Under the pieces are notes generated by a model that worked only from the letters and a program-made list of their open reading frames with translations, was not told where the DNA came from and made no database searches. From an uncultured Actinomycetes bacterium (GTDB lineage: Bacteria; Actinomycetota; Thermoleophilia; Solirubrobacterales; Solirubrobacteraceae): DNA of 64,000 nt. Shown here one piece after another: positions 28,354 through 37,413 of the stretch (its first letter is position 1; each line of letters begins with the position of its first letter). The DNA is taken from positions 1-64,000 of the forward strand of contig CALAQT010000068.1 of assembly GCA_937888775.1 (NCBI GenBank), given 5' to 3'. Position numbers and translations under genes: made by a program.

Positions 28354-28740
28354 TCACGACATCACCGAACCTGCTGCCGGCGGTGGAAGAAGCGCACTCG
28401 ATTTCAACGAGCGACGCAGGGAGAGGGACACGACCGCCCAGGCTGGAATGAAGAGGATGGCGGCGCCCAGGAGGTCACCGAACGGCTGCCCTCCCGACGT
28501 GGTCGTAATGACATTCGTGTACCCGAATGTGGGCGACCCGGGGACGACGAAATAGCTGACCAGTGCGGAGGCCCCAGCGATGAGGCCAAAGAGCGCACCG
28601 AATCCATAGAGGGTGGTGAAGGCGATGGTTGCATCCGTTTTCCCCCAAGAAACGTAATGCTGCGGGGCTGTGCCGGGCGACGTCGTTGCGGTGGAGAGGG
28701 AGGATGTCGCCGTGGCCACCGTGCAGTGCGTGTACCGCAT
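28354..28740 (-). CDS. small membrane protein, N-terminus disturbed by hairpin repeat
   Basis: 128 aa with two predicted membrane segments (TLYGFGALFGLIAGASALVS and LLGAAILFIPAWAVVSLSL) and a short basic tail. The codons for residues 27-36 lie inside the 30-bp hairpin repeat at 28631-28660, and everything upstream of it (Thr/Ser-rich) may not belong to the original gene. The family is not recognised; the true start may be internal. Confidence 0.45.
   Translation of the reverse strand: MRYTHCTVATATSSLSTATTSPGTAPQHYVSWGKTDATIAFTTLYGFGALFGLIAGASALVSYFVVPGSPTFGYTNVITTTSGGQPFGDLLGAAILFIPAWAVVSLSLRRSLKSSALLPPPAAGSVMS
28631..28660. repeat. 30-bp hairpin repeat, copy 1
   Basis: gcatccgttttc-ccccaa-gaaacgtaatgc. 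Ends GCAT/ATGC and inner CGTTTtC/GAAACG can pair into a hairpin with a small internal bulge. Identical to the copy at 29637 and one base different from the copy at 32434. Confidence 0.8.
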
Positions 28741-28897
28741 CGCCGCCGTCCAGCCACCGGGCGGTCGGCCGATGAGCGCAGCCGCCTACCTGCGGGGCCG
28801 GCGCCAGAGGCTGTGAGCGGCCCCGGTGCCGGGCCATGCCGCCCGGGGCCGTGTGCCATGCTTGGCGCATACGCGGACCTTTTTTTGAGGGTGGCCG

Positions 28898-29323
28898 ATG
28901 CGGCGTCTCGGGGGAAACGTTTCGACGAGGGTCGCTGACGCGCTCCGCGGTCTCGACCGCCGCCTCCACATCGACCGCGGTGGAGGCAGCGAGTGGGCCT
29001 GGGCCGTCCCCGCCGCCGCCTTCGTTGTGACGGTGACCATCCTCGTCACCGCCGGTGTGATGAGCGGAGTGTGGGCCGCCGAGTACATCCCCACCGGCCT
29101 CGTCGTCGGGCTCGTCATCGCCGGCCTGCTGGTCGCCTGCGCGGTGCCTGAGGAGGTGCCTCCCGACATCGACCACGGCGACCGCGGTCCCGACCGTGAG
29201 CCGCCCTCCACACCTCCGCGCTTCGACCCGGACATCTGGGTCGCGCTGCTGGCCGGGTCCAGCACGGATCCCGAACCGTCCGGCGATGAAAGGCTCCGTC
29301 AGCCGGTCGGCGCCGCGCCGTAG
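28898..29323 (+). CDS. hypothetical membrane protein
   Basis: 141 aa from ATG 28898. A charged N-terminal segment (VSTRVADALRGLDRRLHIDR) is followed by two membrane helices (WAVPAAAFVVTVTILVTAGV and TGLVVGLVIAGLLVACAV) and an acidic, Pro-rich cytoplasmic or external tail (PEEVPPDIDHGDRGPD). No family recognised. It stands 77 bases before the broken smpB. Confidence 0.55.
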   Translation: MRRLGGNVSTRVADALRGLDRRLHIDRGGGSEWAWAVPAAAFVVTVTILVTAGVMSGVWAAEYIPTGLVVGLVIAGLLVACAVPEEVPPDIDHGDRGPDREPPSTPPRFDPDIWVALLAGSSTDPEPSGDERLRQPVGAAP

Positions 29324-29400
29324 CTGACCCGCACCCCGGGCACCGGCCGGCGCGACACCCCACCAGCACGCCGCGGTGCCCACCCTGTACATAACACCGC

Positions 29401-29721
29401 ATGGCCGCGACGACCAAGCTGACGACAGCAGACCCCACGCTGGCGCGCAATCGCCAGGCGTCGCACGAGTACTTCATCCTGGAGACCTTCGAGGCGGGGA
29501 TCGCGCTCGCCGGTACCGAGGTCAAGGCGCTGCGCGACGGCCGCACCCAGCTGCGCGAGGGCTACGTGCGCGTCGAGGGTGGAGAGGCGTGGCTGCTCGG
29601 CGTCAACATCGCCGAGTACACCCAGGGCCACCGGTTGCATCCGTTTTCCCCCAAGAAACGTAATGCAACGCCTGCGGCCGTCCTGGACAGCCTCGAGGTG
29701 CCGGTCGGCAAGGCCAGCTGA
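29401..29721 (+). pseudogene. smpB: smpB, 3' half replaced at a hairpin repeat
   Basis: ATG 29401 encodes the SmpB N-terminal OB fold: NRQASHEYFILETFEAGIAL, AGTEVKALRDGRTQLREGY, GEAWLLGVNIAEYTQGHR. The normal next residues (RFNHDP, KLLLHRREI and the C-terminal tail that enters the ribosome A site) are absent. Instead the frame enters the 30-bp repeat (LHPFSPKKRN) and ends 18 codons later in unrelated sequence. A normal SmpB is about 155 aa; this frame gives 106 with only about 79 genuine. Function in tmRNA binding is very unlikely, so a second intact smpB should exist elsewhere. Confidence 0.8.
29637..29666. repeat. 30-bp hairpin repeat, copy 2 (inside smpB)
   Basis: Identical 30 bases to copy 1 including the preceding ggtt. 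It lies exactly at the point where SmpB homology stops. Confidence 0.85.
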
Positions 29722-29785
29722 GCTCGCCGACTGCGGACCGGCGCGGGCCCATCCGTGCCGCGGTGCACTAGGCTCCCGAGTCGAG

Positions 29786-31213
29786 ATGCGATCCTGGTTC
29801 GACGGGAATCGGCCGCGTGCGCTCGCGCTGCTGGCGATCGGCGTCGTGGTGCTCGCCACAGTGGTCAGTCGCCTACCAGTGCTCGGGGTCGGCGAGATCG
29901 ACTGGGACGAGGGCGTGTACTGGCTCTCGATGCAGTCGATGCGAAGTGGTCACGCGCTGTTCGTGTCCGTGTACAGCTCGCAGCCGCCCGCCTTCCTGCT
30001 CTTCGCGGAGCCGCTGTGGGCGGTGCTCGGCGCCGGCATCGTCGCCGGGCGTGCGGTGATGCTCGCCTGGGGCGCCGTCGCCGTCGTGGCGGGGAGCGTG
30101 ATCGGATGGCGGCTTGGGGGGAGGGTCGCCGCTGTGGCTGCGGCGGTGACGCTGGCGGTAGACCCGCTGATGGTGCGGCAGTCGGTGGTGCTCCAGGCAG
30201 ACGGGCCCGCCACCGCCCTGGGGCTGGTCGCCGTCGCCCTGGCGGCGGTGGCGCTTACGTCTGCGAGCCGGCACTGGGGCCTGGCGGCTGCCGGCCTGGC
30301 CGGGGCGGCGCTCGCCGTCGGGCTCCTCACCAAGCTCCTCGACGTCGCTGTCGTCCTGCCGCTGCTGACTGTGTTGCTGAGTCGCAGCAGATGGCGCCGG
30401 CTTCTTCCCGCGGCTGTCCTGGGAGGGATCCTGGCCGCCGGGGCGATCCTCCTCCCACTCCACGACGCCTGGCAGGCGATGTGGAACCAGGCCGTGGGGC
30501 TCCATCTCGACACCCAATCGGCGACGTCCGGCATCAGCGTTGCGGACGCCCTCAAGATCCGCTGGCACCTGGCGGCGATTGCGGCGGTCGGGGCGATTAT
30601 CGGCTGGCGGCGACACCGGCGGCTGGTGGTCGCCGGTGTCGTGTGGTTCGCCGCGGCGGTGGCGGCCATGGCAGTGACACACCCGCTCTGGCCGCACCAC
30701 GCCGTATCGGTGTCGCCGGCTTACGCCCTGCTCTGCGGCGCCGGGGTGTCGTCCGCCTTCGAGTGGCTCAGTCACCTGGGACGGCGCGACTTTGTCTATG
30801 CGGGCACGGCATCCGCTGCCGCGCTCGTGCTGGCCGCTTCGATCTTCCTCTGGTCCGGGCTGCGCGGACTCTCGCCGACGACCGACTTCAGTGCGCTGGC
30901 CGGCGCGCTCGACGCACACACCTCCGCGACGGCGCAACTGGTCGGCGACGACCAGTACGCACAGGCGCTGGCCAACCGTGCCGCACCCCCGGGATTCGTG
31001 GACACGTCGAACACGCGGATGTATGCGGAACCGGGCGCGCTGCAGGGATTGGAGGCTGCAGCGGACGGTGCGCCACCGGTGTGCGCTGTCCTCTTCTCGA
31101 GCGGGCGCTTCGCACACCTGCCGGGCTTCGCCGCATGGGTTGCTCAGCGCTACCCGGTCGCCGTGAGCCTCGGCGGCTCACAGACGCTTTTCCTCGCGCC
31201 CGGGTGTGCGTGA
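29786..31213 (+). CDS. GT-C family glycosyltransferase (ArnT/PMT-like), polytopic membrane protein
   Basis: 475 aa from ATG 29786. The first external loop carries the GT39/83 signature VGEIDWDEGVYWLSMQSM, with the catalytic Asp-Glu, followed by YSSQPPAFLLF. About ten membrane helices follow (LALLAIGVVVLATVVSRLPV; AAVAAAVTLAVDPLMV; LAAAGLAGAALAVGLLTKLL and others), then a C-terminal soluble region of about 100 aa (TAQLVGDDQYAQALANRAAP). Such enzymes move sugars from polyprenyl-phosphate donors to proteins or envelope glycans outside the membrane. Its stop overlaps the next gene by one base (TGATG). Confidence 0.8.
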   Translation: MRSWFDGNRPRALALLAIGVVVLATVVSRLPVLGVGEIDWDEGVYWLSMQSMRSGHALFVSVYSSQPPAFLLFAEPLWAVLGAGIVAGRAVMLAWGAVAVVAGSVIGWRLGGRVAAVAAAVTLAVDPLMVRQSVVLQADGPATALGLVAVALAAVALTSASRHWGLAAAGLAGAALAVGLLTKLLDVAVVLPLLTVLLSRSRWRRLLPAAVLGGILAAGAILLPLHDAWQAMWNQAVGLHLDTQSATSGISVADALKIRWHLAAIAAVGAIIGWRRHRRLVVAGVVWFAAAVAAMAVTHPLWPHHAVSVSPAYALLCGAGVSSAFEWLSHLGRRDFVYAGTASAAALVLAASIFLWSGLRGLSPTTDFSALAGALDAHTSATAQLVGDDQYAQALANRAAPPGFVDTSNTRMYAEPGALQGLEAAADGAPPVCAVLFSSGRFAHLPGFAAWVAQRYPVAVSLGGSQTLFLAPGCA

Positions 31214-32412
31214 TGGTTGCCTCGCCGCCTCGCGCGCAGCGCCGATTCCACCGCGTTGCTCCTCTTGCCGGGGTGCTTGCCGTGGGTGTCGTGGTCCGCG
31301 CCGTGCTCATCCCGATCACCCACGGTCCCGACTTCACGGTGTGGGATCTCGCCTCTCGCGCGACCCTGAGCGGGGTCAACGTGTACGCGCATCACCCCGC
31401 GTACACGGGCGGCCCGTACTCGTACTTCCCACTCTTCCTCTACATCGAGCTGCCCATGCAATGGCTGGCGATCCACACCGGCCTGTCGTTCACCATCCTG
31501 GGCAAGCTGCCGATCGCCGGCGCTGACCTGCTGGCCACCCTGCTCATCGTGCATGAGCTGCGACGTCAGGGTTCGAGTCGACGCGTGCAGGCGGTCGCTG
31601 CAGGACTCTTCTTCCTCAACCCGCTGGTGCTCTACAACGGGGCGTTCTACGGCCGCTTCGACAGCGTCTGTGTGGCCCTGCTGATGCTCGCTGTGACCAC
31701 ACATCGCGCCGGGCATCCTTTCAGCTGGCGCTTCTCCCTGGCATATGCGTCGTCGATAGCGGCCAAAACATTCCCGGTTTTTCTTCTGCCCTGGGTGGTC
31801 CGGCGCGGGCGAACCGGGGCGGTGCGCGTGGTGTTGACAGCGGGCGTAGTCCTGTTTGTTCTCGCGGCCCCATACATCATCACCAGCCCGGGCGCCTTTG
31901 TGACCGACATCCTGTACAGCGCCGACAAGCTGCCCGGGGGGCTGTCATGGCAGGTCGTGCTGCATGGCCTGCCCGCAGCGGTGCAGGTCGACATCGGAGA
32001 CGTCATGCTCGGCGTCTTCGTGCTTGCCGCAATCGCGGTCGCGTTCGTCGAGGAGTTCAGCCTTGCTGCGGCGGCAACCATGCTGCTGTTCCTGGTCCTC
32101 AGCAAGCAGGTCATCGAGCAGTACCTGATCTGGCCACTCCCCTTCCTGGTGCTGCTCGCGGCCGGCCGGGGTTCACGCTCCGCATGGCTGCTGATCGCCG
32201 AGCTGACAATGGCGGGCATGCTCGTCAACGCGTACTTCCACCCATTCGGGTTGCAGCCCGCGGTGATCAACGTTGGGTTCGCCGCCGCCGTGTTGGCCAC
32301 GCTGGCACGCATGATCTTCAGCGAGCGCGCCCGCAGCGCAGCCGCGGTGGCGCGAGGTGCCCAACCGGTGGCGGCGGTTGCGGCCAGCCTCGCTGTCGGT
32401 TCGGGGCCATAG
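31213..32412 (+). CDS. GT87-like mannosyltransferase-type membrane protein
   Basis: 399 aa from ATG 31213, co-translated with the upstream GT-C gene. An N-terminal helix and loop with ITHGPDFTVWDLASR (Asp near the expected catalytic position) and GGPYSYFPLFLYIELPMQWL resemble the GT87 polyprenol-phosphate mannosyltransferases. NGAFYGRFDSVCVALLMLAV is the conserved inner loop (GQ/GR-x-D type). About nine helices in all. The pair likely builds an envelope polysaccharide or glycolipid; acceptor unknown. The gene ends 22 bases before the third hairpin repeat. Confidence 0.75.
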   Translation: MVASPPRAQRRFHRVAPLAGVLAVGVVVRAVLIPITHGPDFTVWDLASRATLSGVNVYAHHPAYTGGPYSYFPLFLYIELPMQWLAIHTGLSFTILGKLPIAGADLLATLLIVHELRRQGSSRRVQAVAAGLFFLNPLVLYNGAFYGRFDSVCVALLMLAVTTHRAGHPFSWRFSLAYASSIAAKTFPVFLLPWVVRRGRTGAVRVVLTAGVVLFVLAAPYIITSPGAFVTDILYSADKLPGGLSWQVVLHGLPAAVQVDIGDVMLGVFVLAAIAVAFVEEFSLAAAATMLLFLVLSKQVIEQYLIWPLPFLVLLAAGRGSRSAWLLIAELTMAGMLVNAYFHPFGLQPAVINVGFAAAVLATLARMIFSERARSAAAVARGAQPVAAVAASLAVGSGP

Positions 32413-32433
32413 CGTGGACGTTGCCATCGGGTT

Positions 32434-32463
32434 GCATCCGTTTTCCCGCAAGAAACGTAATGC
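32434..32463. repeat. 30-bp hairpin repeat, copy 3
   Basis: One substitution relative to the other two copies (cccgcaag for cccccaag), in the loop, leaving the stem intact. Intergenic, 48 bases from tRNA-Gly-half copy 4. Confidence 0.8.
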
Positions 32464-32510
32464 TGCCTTAGCGCGCCAAGGCACGGCCCGGTTCGGACAC
32501 CGACCCGAAC

Positions 32511-32680
32511 GGAGCGGGAGACGAGGCTCGAACTCGCGACCCTTACCTTGGCAAGGTAGCTTTCTAATTCTGTATTCGGGAGAAGGCGAAAATGGCCTCA
32601 GGGCGACTACTTACACCCAATTTCCACGCGGATCACACGGGGATCCACGCCGACCACAGGGGCGTCAACGCTGATTACAA
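32511..32680 (-). repeat. tRNA-Gly 3'-half repeat, copy 4, with right block
   Basis: Positions 32511-32558 match the tRNA-Gly 3' half with several substitutions (gagacgaggctcgaactcg), so it is older or drifting. The right block 32559-32680 is conserved, including ttctaattctgtattcgg. The three 21-bp units are recognisable but degenerate (32622-32638 partial, 32639-32659, 32660-32680). Confidence 0.8.
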
Positions 32681-32808
32681 AGCGCGGCAATCGTGAGGGA
32701 AGGCGGTAGCCGCTTCGAATCGTCTCTCCCCAGCTTCCCCGAACGTTTGGTAGACGCGTGTTGAACCTCCGATTTCGGTCGGTCCAGTCGGGTCGGCAAC
32801 GGCACGGC

Positions 32809-35019
32809 TTACGCGCGCCCTGGAGCTTCCCGCGTAACGAGAGGTGCGTTAGGCGCAGTTGCGGCTGGCGCGACCTGGGAGACGGGGACTGTGGCGCGAA
32901 GCGTCGTCCCAACGCCGGGCGTCGATTCGATCTGTAACGTCCCCCCGAGCGCGTCCAGCCGGTCTTCCATGTTGGTCAACCCAGCGCCCCGCACAACTGC
33001 GGTCACGTCGAACCCGCGTCCATCATCGGTCACCTCGACAAGCAACTGCTTCTCATCCGTGCGCAGCCGCACCGTGACTGCTGAGGCCACCGCGTACTTC
33101 TGCACGTTCTGCAGTGCCTCCAGCGTGCAGAAGTACAGGGCTGCCTCGGTCTCTTGCGGATAGCGTCCGACGCCGTCGGCGTCGACGTGCACCGGGAGCG
33201 TTGCCTTCCCTGCCTGCGACGTCAGTGCTGCGGCGAGGCCCTTCTCGGCAAGCAGAGGTGGATAGATGCCGCGGGCGAGGTCGCGCAGCGTTTCCAGCGC
33301 TTCATCGGCGTCGTGCTTGAGCGCGACGATGGTCGCCTTGGCTTTCTCCGGATCCCTCGTCGCCAGCATCTCCACGAGCCCCAGCTTCACCTTGATGGCG
33401 ACCAGGTGCTGCTGAGCGCCGTCATGGAGGTTGCGTTCCAGCTTGCGTCGCTCGTCGTCCTGGGCGGCGACGAGCCGTTGCCGGGATGCGCGCAGGTCGT
33501 CCAGACGGGCCTGTAGGTCGGCGGTGAGTCCCACGTTCTTGAGCACCAATCCCGCCTGGTGGGCGAGGTCGTCCATCAGCTTAACCTCGATCGGGGTGAG
33601 CGTCTCACCGCGGCGCTTGGTGACCGTTAGGGCACCGAGCAGCTCACCCTGATGGCGGACCTCCACGGTGTGATCCGTCTGTGGAATTGCCGGCGGCTTC
33701 GCGCCGCCAAGCTGGATCGGCGCGGCCACCGGCGACTCGAGCGGGAACGCTGCTGCACGTCGCAGCGATCCCCCGCTGCCCAGCCAGACCTCGGCGAGGT
33801 CGGCCGCGGTCCCTTCCGCCAGGACGCGCGCCATGCGCGGCAGCACCTCGTCGCTGGCATACGACTCGGCGACGCGTTCGGAGAACTGGGACAGCACCTC
33901 ATAGGGAGTGGCACGCTTCCCGTACACGAGATGGTTGGCAAACTTCTGCAGGCGTTCCCGAAGTGGCTGGAACCCGAGCGCGACGATCGCTGTAGCCAGG
34001 ATCGACAGCCCCAGGTTGGGCTTGCCGCCACTGCCGACCAACGTGCCGATGCCGACCGCGATGCCGACGTATACCGCGGTGATGAAGGCCGCCAGCGAGC
34101 CATACACCAGGGTGCGGCTGATGACGACGTCGATGTCATAGAGGCGGTATTTCAGGACGGCTACGCCCGCGCCGAACGGCACCGCCAGGATCCCAATGAT
34201 TGACACGTCCTGCAGCCATACGACACTACCGGAGGTCACCTGGCCGGCCAGGCGGCTGGCACCAAACGCCACTGCGTACAGCGCCATGGCGTACATTACG
34301 ATCCGGATCTGGTGCCGCTCTTCGGTTTGACCACGGCGGTACCGGAGAACGAGCGAAATCACCGCGAGCATCGCCAGCAACGGCAGCAAGAGCAGTACGC
34401 CGCTGACGACGTCGACGGCGGCGAAGAGAATGCCTTGTGGGCGCAGCGGGTTGACGGCGCCAGGGACGTTGAAGTCGCGAGGATCCGTGTCCATTGTGCC
34501 GGCGACATAGGCGAGGGTGAGGGTGAACGCCGCGACCCAAGCAACCCAGCGCCAGCGGCGCGAGAGCAAATTACCTGTTGGGAAGAGCAACCCTACGAAG
34601 ATGGCAACCAGCCCGATGGCAGGGATCCATATGTTGTTCTCGAGCGCAAGGACTAGATCTCGACCGGGAAGCCCGAGGATGTCCGCAGATCCGGCGTAGA
34701 GCTTCATCAGGTTATCGAGCAGGAAGATCAGCCCTCCGGTACCAAGGAGCCAGCCGATGGGGTTGTCGGGCCGTCGCCAAGCGATGAATGCTCCAAGACC
34801 AGCGAGCCCTACGAATGCCACGCCGCTCAGCACCACGATGCCGGCTGAGGTCCCGCCGTAGCCCTGGCCCACTTGATGGCCGCCGTTCAGCCGTAGCAAC
34901 AGCTGGGCGGCGAGGAGGATGGCTGCCATGACCGCCATCGCCGCGGCGGCGAAGCGTAGCTGGGTTCCGCTTCGCTGCTGACCTGCCGCCATCGAGTTAT
35001 TCATCTTCGTGCTGGCCAT
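32809..35019 (-). CDS. NarL-type sensor histidine kinase, multi-membrane-spanning
   Basis: 736 aa. The N-terminal half has about eight membrane helices (FAAAAMAVMAAILLAAQLLL; YGGTSAGIVVLSGVAFVGLA; and LILPT-like loops). Then comes a GAF-like region (residues about 385-510; YEVLSQFSERVAESYASDEV, HQGELLGALTVTKRRGE), a HisKA_3 dimerisation helix with phospho-acceptor His in RRKLERNLHDGAQQHLVAIK, and a HATPase_c domain with the N box CTLEALQNVQKYA and G boxes EVTDDGRGFDV and GAGLTNMEDRLDALGG. It would phosphorylate a LuxR/NarL-type response regulator, but none is adjacent, so it is an orphan here. Its 5' end is divergent from the ABC permease remnant. Confidence 0.88.
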   Translation of the reverse strand: MASTKMNNSMAAGQQRSGTQLRFAAAAMAVMAAILLAAQLLLRLNGGHQVGQGYGGTSAGIVVLSGVAFVGLAGLGAFIAWRRPDNPIGWLLGTGGLIFLLDNLMKLYAGSADILGLPGRDLVLALENNIWIPAIGLVAIFVGLLFPTGNLLSRRWRWVAWVAAFTLTLAYVAGTMDTDPRDFNVPGAVNPLRPQGILFAAVDVVSGVLLLLPLLAMLAVISLVLRYRRGQTEERHQIRIVMYAMALYAVAFGASRLAGQVTSGSVVWLQDVSIIGILAVPFGAGVAVLKYRLYDIDVVISRTLVYGSLAAFITAVYVGIAVGIGTLVGSGGKPNLGLSILATAIVALGFQPLRERLQKFANHLVYGKRATPYEVLSQFSERVAESYASDEVLPRMARVLAEGTAADLAEVWLGSGGSLRRAAAFPLESPVAAPIQLGGAKPPAIPQTDHTVEVRHQGELLGALTVTKRRGETLTPIEVKLMDDLAHQAGLVLKNVGLTADLQARLDDLRASRQRLVAAQDDERRKLERNLHDGAQQHLVAIKVKLGLVEMLATRDPEKAKATIVALKHDADEALETLRDLARGIYPPLLAEKGLAAALTSQAGKATLPVHVDADGVGRYPQETEAALYFCTLEALQNVQKYAVASAVTVRLRTDEKQLLVEVTDDGRGFDVTAVVRGAGLTNMEDRLDALGGTLQIESTPGVGTTLRATVPVSQVAPAATAPNAPLVTREAPGRA

Positions 35020-35231
35020 TCCAGGCGAGCCGACGTCTCCGCAGGCCCGAGCGTGCTGTCATGAACGGCATGATATGGAGGGTCTGACCGGCTGTCGATG
35101 GTGCAGCCGCCCCGTTGGGGCGGGTGCTGGCACTCATTATCGTGTGGGCATGGACGAAAGTGCCTCGACCTCTCGGAACCGCGAATCTACAGGATCCAAA
35201 CGCGACTTTCCGCCACGTTACAAACCCTTTG

Positions 35232-36345
35232 ATGATGAGCCGCAAGGGGCTCGCCAGCTACCTCGAGTTCCACCGCCGCTCGGTGGCCATCTGGGGTGCG
35301 CTGGCACTTCTCCTCGCGGTCAGCGCGGTGGTCGCGCCGACGAGCGTCAGCGGCTCGTCGCTGTCGGACATCGCGCCGTTCGCGGCGGTGCTTGCGCTGG
35401 TCGCACTCGGCCAGGTCTTGGTGGTGATGACCGGCGGCATCGACCTGTCGGTCCCGGCCGTGGTCACGTTGGTGGGCACGCTGATCGTCGGCATCTCGCA
35501 GGGCTCCGATACCGCGGCCGTGCAGGCGATCGTGGTGGCGTTGGTGGTGGCCACGGCGGTCGGCCTCGTCAACGGCGGCCTGGTGGTGGTGGTGCTGGGA
35601 CTGAACCCCCTGGTGGTGACCCTCGCCGTCGGCAGCATCGTCTCGGGCGTGACCCTCTGGTATCGCGAGGGAGTGGCGCAGGAGGCCAGCGTCCCCGGCG
35701 CCGTCGCCAACTTCGGCACGCACCGCTTTCTCGGCCTCAACGTTCTGGTCTGGCTGGCGCTGCTGTTGGGGATCGTCCTCACCGTGGTGGTCACGCGCAC
35801 GGCCACCGGGCGCCGGTTCCAGGCAGCCGGCACCAATCCACGTGCCGCGTGGATCGCCGGCGTTCCGGTCACGCGCTACACGATCGTCGCGTACGCCTCG
35901 GCCGGGCTCATCTACGGACTCGCCGACGCCCTGCTGGCGGCCTTTCTGCGCAACCCGAACCTGGACGTGGGCACGCCGTACCTGCTGGCTCCGATCGCCG
36001 CGGTGGTCCTGGGAGGAGCCGCGCTCAGCGGAGGCATCGCGAGCATCCCAGCGACCATCGCGAGTTCGCGTTAACAGGCATAGCCGCCGCGGTGCTCGGG
36101 GGGCCAGCCTCTTCGGTGGCCGGGGTTCGTTCATCGGCGCGATCGTCGGCGCGCTGCTGTTCTCGCTGATCGTCAACATCATCCCCCTGCTCGGCTGGAG
36201 CTCCGCGATCGGCCTGATCGCCTCGGGCGTCTTCACGTTGCTGGCGGTGATTCTGTACTCCGGGCAGCGTCTCTGGACCGGTCTCGCCGCGGCTCTGCGG
36301 TCAGGCGGAGGGGGGCGCTTCCGACAACGCCGGGGAGCTGCCTGA
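35232..36345 (+). pseudogene. RbsC-type sugar ABC permease, chimeric and broken
   Basis: From ATG 35232 the frame encodes a ribose-type permease (GQVLVVMTGGIDLSVPAVVT, GLVNGGLVVVVLGLNPLVVT, GTNPRAAWIAGVPVTRYTIV, APIAAVVLGGAALSGGIASI) to a stop at 36074. The sequence then repeats the same family position (LTGIAAAVLGG at 36071-36103) and, after a one-base loss in a six-G run (36098-36103), continues in another frame as SLFGGRGSFIGAIVGALLFS and LGWSSAIGLIASGVFTL to 36345. So two permease genes or copies were joined near the conserved GG(A/S)LxGG loop, and the join is out of frame. No partner ATPase or binding protein is nearby. Confidence 0.75.
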
Positions 36346-36593
36346 GGCGACCTCGGACGCTGCCTGGATGCCCGCGAGGGTCAATGGAGGTGCAATGAAG
36401 GCGTCGGCGCCCGGGGCGAGCTAGCCCGCCTGGTCCGCGGCCTCGTAGGTTGGGCCATCTGGAGCCTGGGCTGGCGGGCGGGTTCTCCGTCTACCGAGGT
36501 CTCGATGTCGCGGGCGGCGACGCTGCGTCGTATCCTCGTCCGGACCGCACGCATCCCGGCGGCGGCCTGCCCGGAGGCGAAGGAGACCGGCAC
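36346..36593. other. intergenic with ribosome site for VOC gene
   Basis: About 250 bases; the only clear element is AAGGAG at 36580-36585 before ATG 36594. Confidence 0.4.
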
Positions 36594-37088
36594 ATGACCG
36601 TCGACACCGAGCGCATCGACGCCGAGCGCGAGCGCATCCGGAGTGCCCACCTGCGCGAGCGTGGCCGCCGCCCCGCCACCACAGCCCGCGGCGTCCACCA
36701 CGTCGCCCTGCTCTCATCGGACGTCGAGCGGACCATCCGCTTCTACCAGGATCTGCTCGGCTTCCCCTTGATCGAGCTCTTCGAGAACCGTGACTACCGG
36801 GGCTCCAACCATTTCTTCTTCGACATCGGCAACGGCAATACCATCGCCTTCTTCGACTTCCCCGACCTCGGACTCGGTGCCTACGCCGAGGTCCTCGGTG
36901 GGCTCCACCACCTCGCCATCTCGGTGACGCCTGAGCAGTGGGAGAAGGCCAAGGCCCGACTCGACGCCGCCGGGGTTGAGTACAAGGTAGAGAGCCGGGT
37001 CTCGATGTACTTCCGCGACCCCGACGGGGTCCGGCTCGAGTTGATCGCCGACCCGCTCGGGGAGATGTACGGGTCGACGCTCATCTGA
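36594..37088 (+). CDS. VOC-superfamily (glyoxalase/dioxygenase-type) metalloprotein
   Basis: 164 aa from ATG 36594, behind AAGGAG. A single VOC domain (about 35-160): GVHHVALLSSDVERTIRFYQ gives the first metal His, LGGLHHLAISVTPEQWEKAK the second, and DPDGVRLELIADP the metal Glu. The N-terminal 30 residues are charged and helical. Members act on methylglyoxal conjugates, catechols or antibiotics; the substrate here is unknown. It is a free-standing gene. Confidence 0.85.
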   Translation: MTVDTERIDAERERIRSAHLRERGRRPATTARGVHHVALLSSDVERTIRFYQDLLGFPLIELFENRDYRGSNHFFFDIGNGNTIAFFDFPDLGLGAYAEVLGGLHHLAISVTPEQWEKAKARLDAAGVEYKVESRVSMYFRDPDGVRLELIADPLGEMYGSTLI

Positions 37089-37413
37089 GCGCATGCCAAC
37101 CTCGGCGGCATGGCCCTCCCATCGTCCATATCGGCCCGGGGGCGGGGCAGCCAACCACATCGCAACCTTGGGTGGCCTCGCAGAGGCGATGTGGCCTGAC
37201 CAGCGAGGCTGATGCGGATACAAGGATGGGCCTCTCCCGGTGACGATGCATCCACGCCGCGGTCAGCGGTTGGTCGGTCTCGGAAGGAGCACTCAGGCGG
37301 CGACCCCGGTCGCGTCGTTCGTCAAGCGCATGGCGGCCGACACTGGGCGCCCCGACCATTCCCACCGCACCGTGGCGAGTGCGGCGGTCTCCACGACGTG
37401 GCCGGCGGCCCGG
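37089..37413. other. intergenic, nothing recognised
   Basis: 325 bases between convergent genes; short frames only, without family features. Confidence 0.35.
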
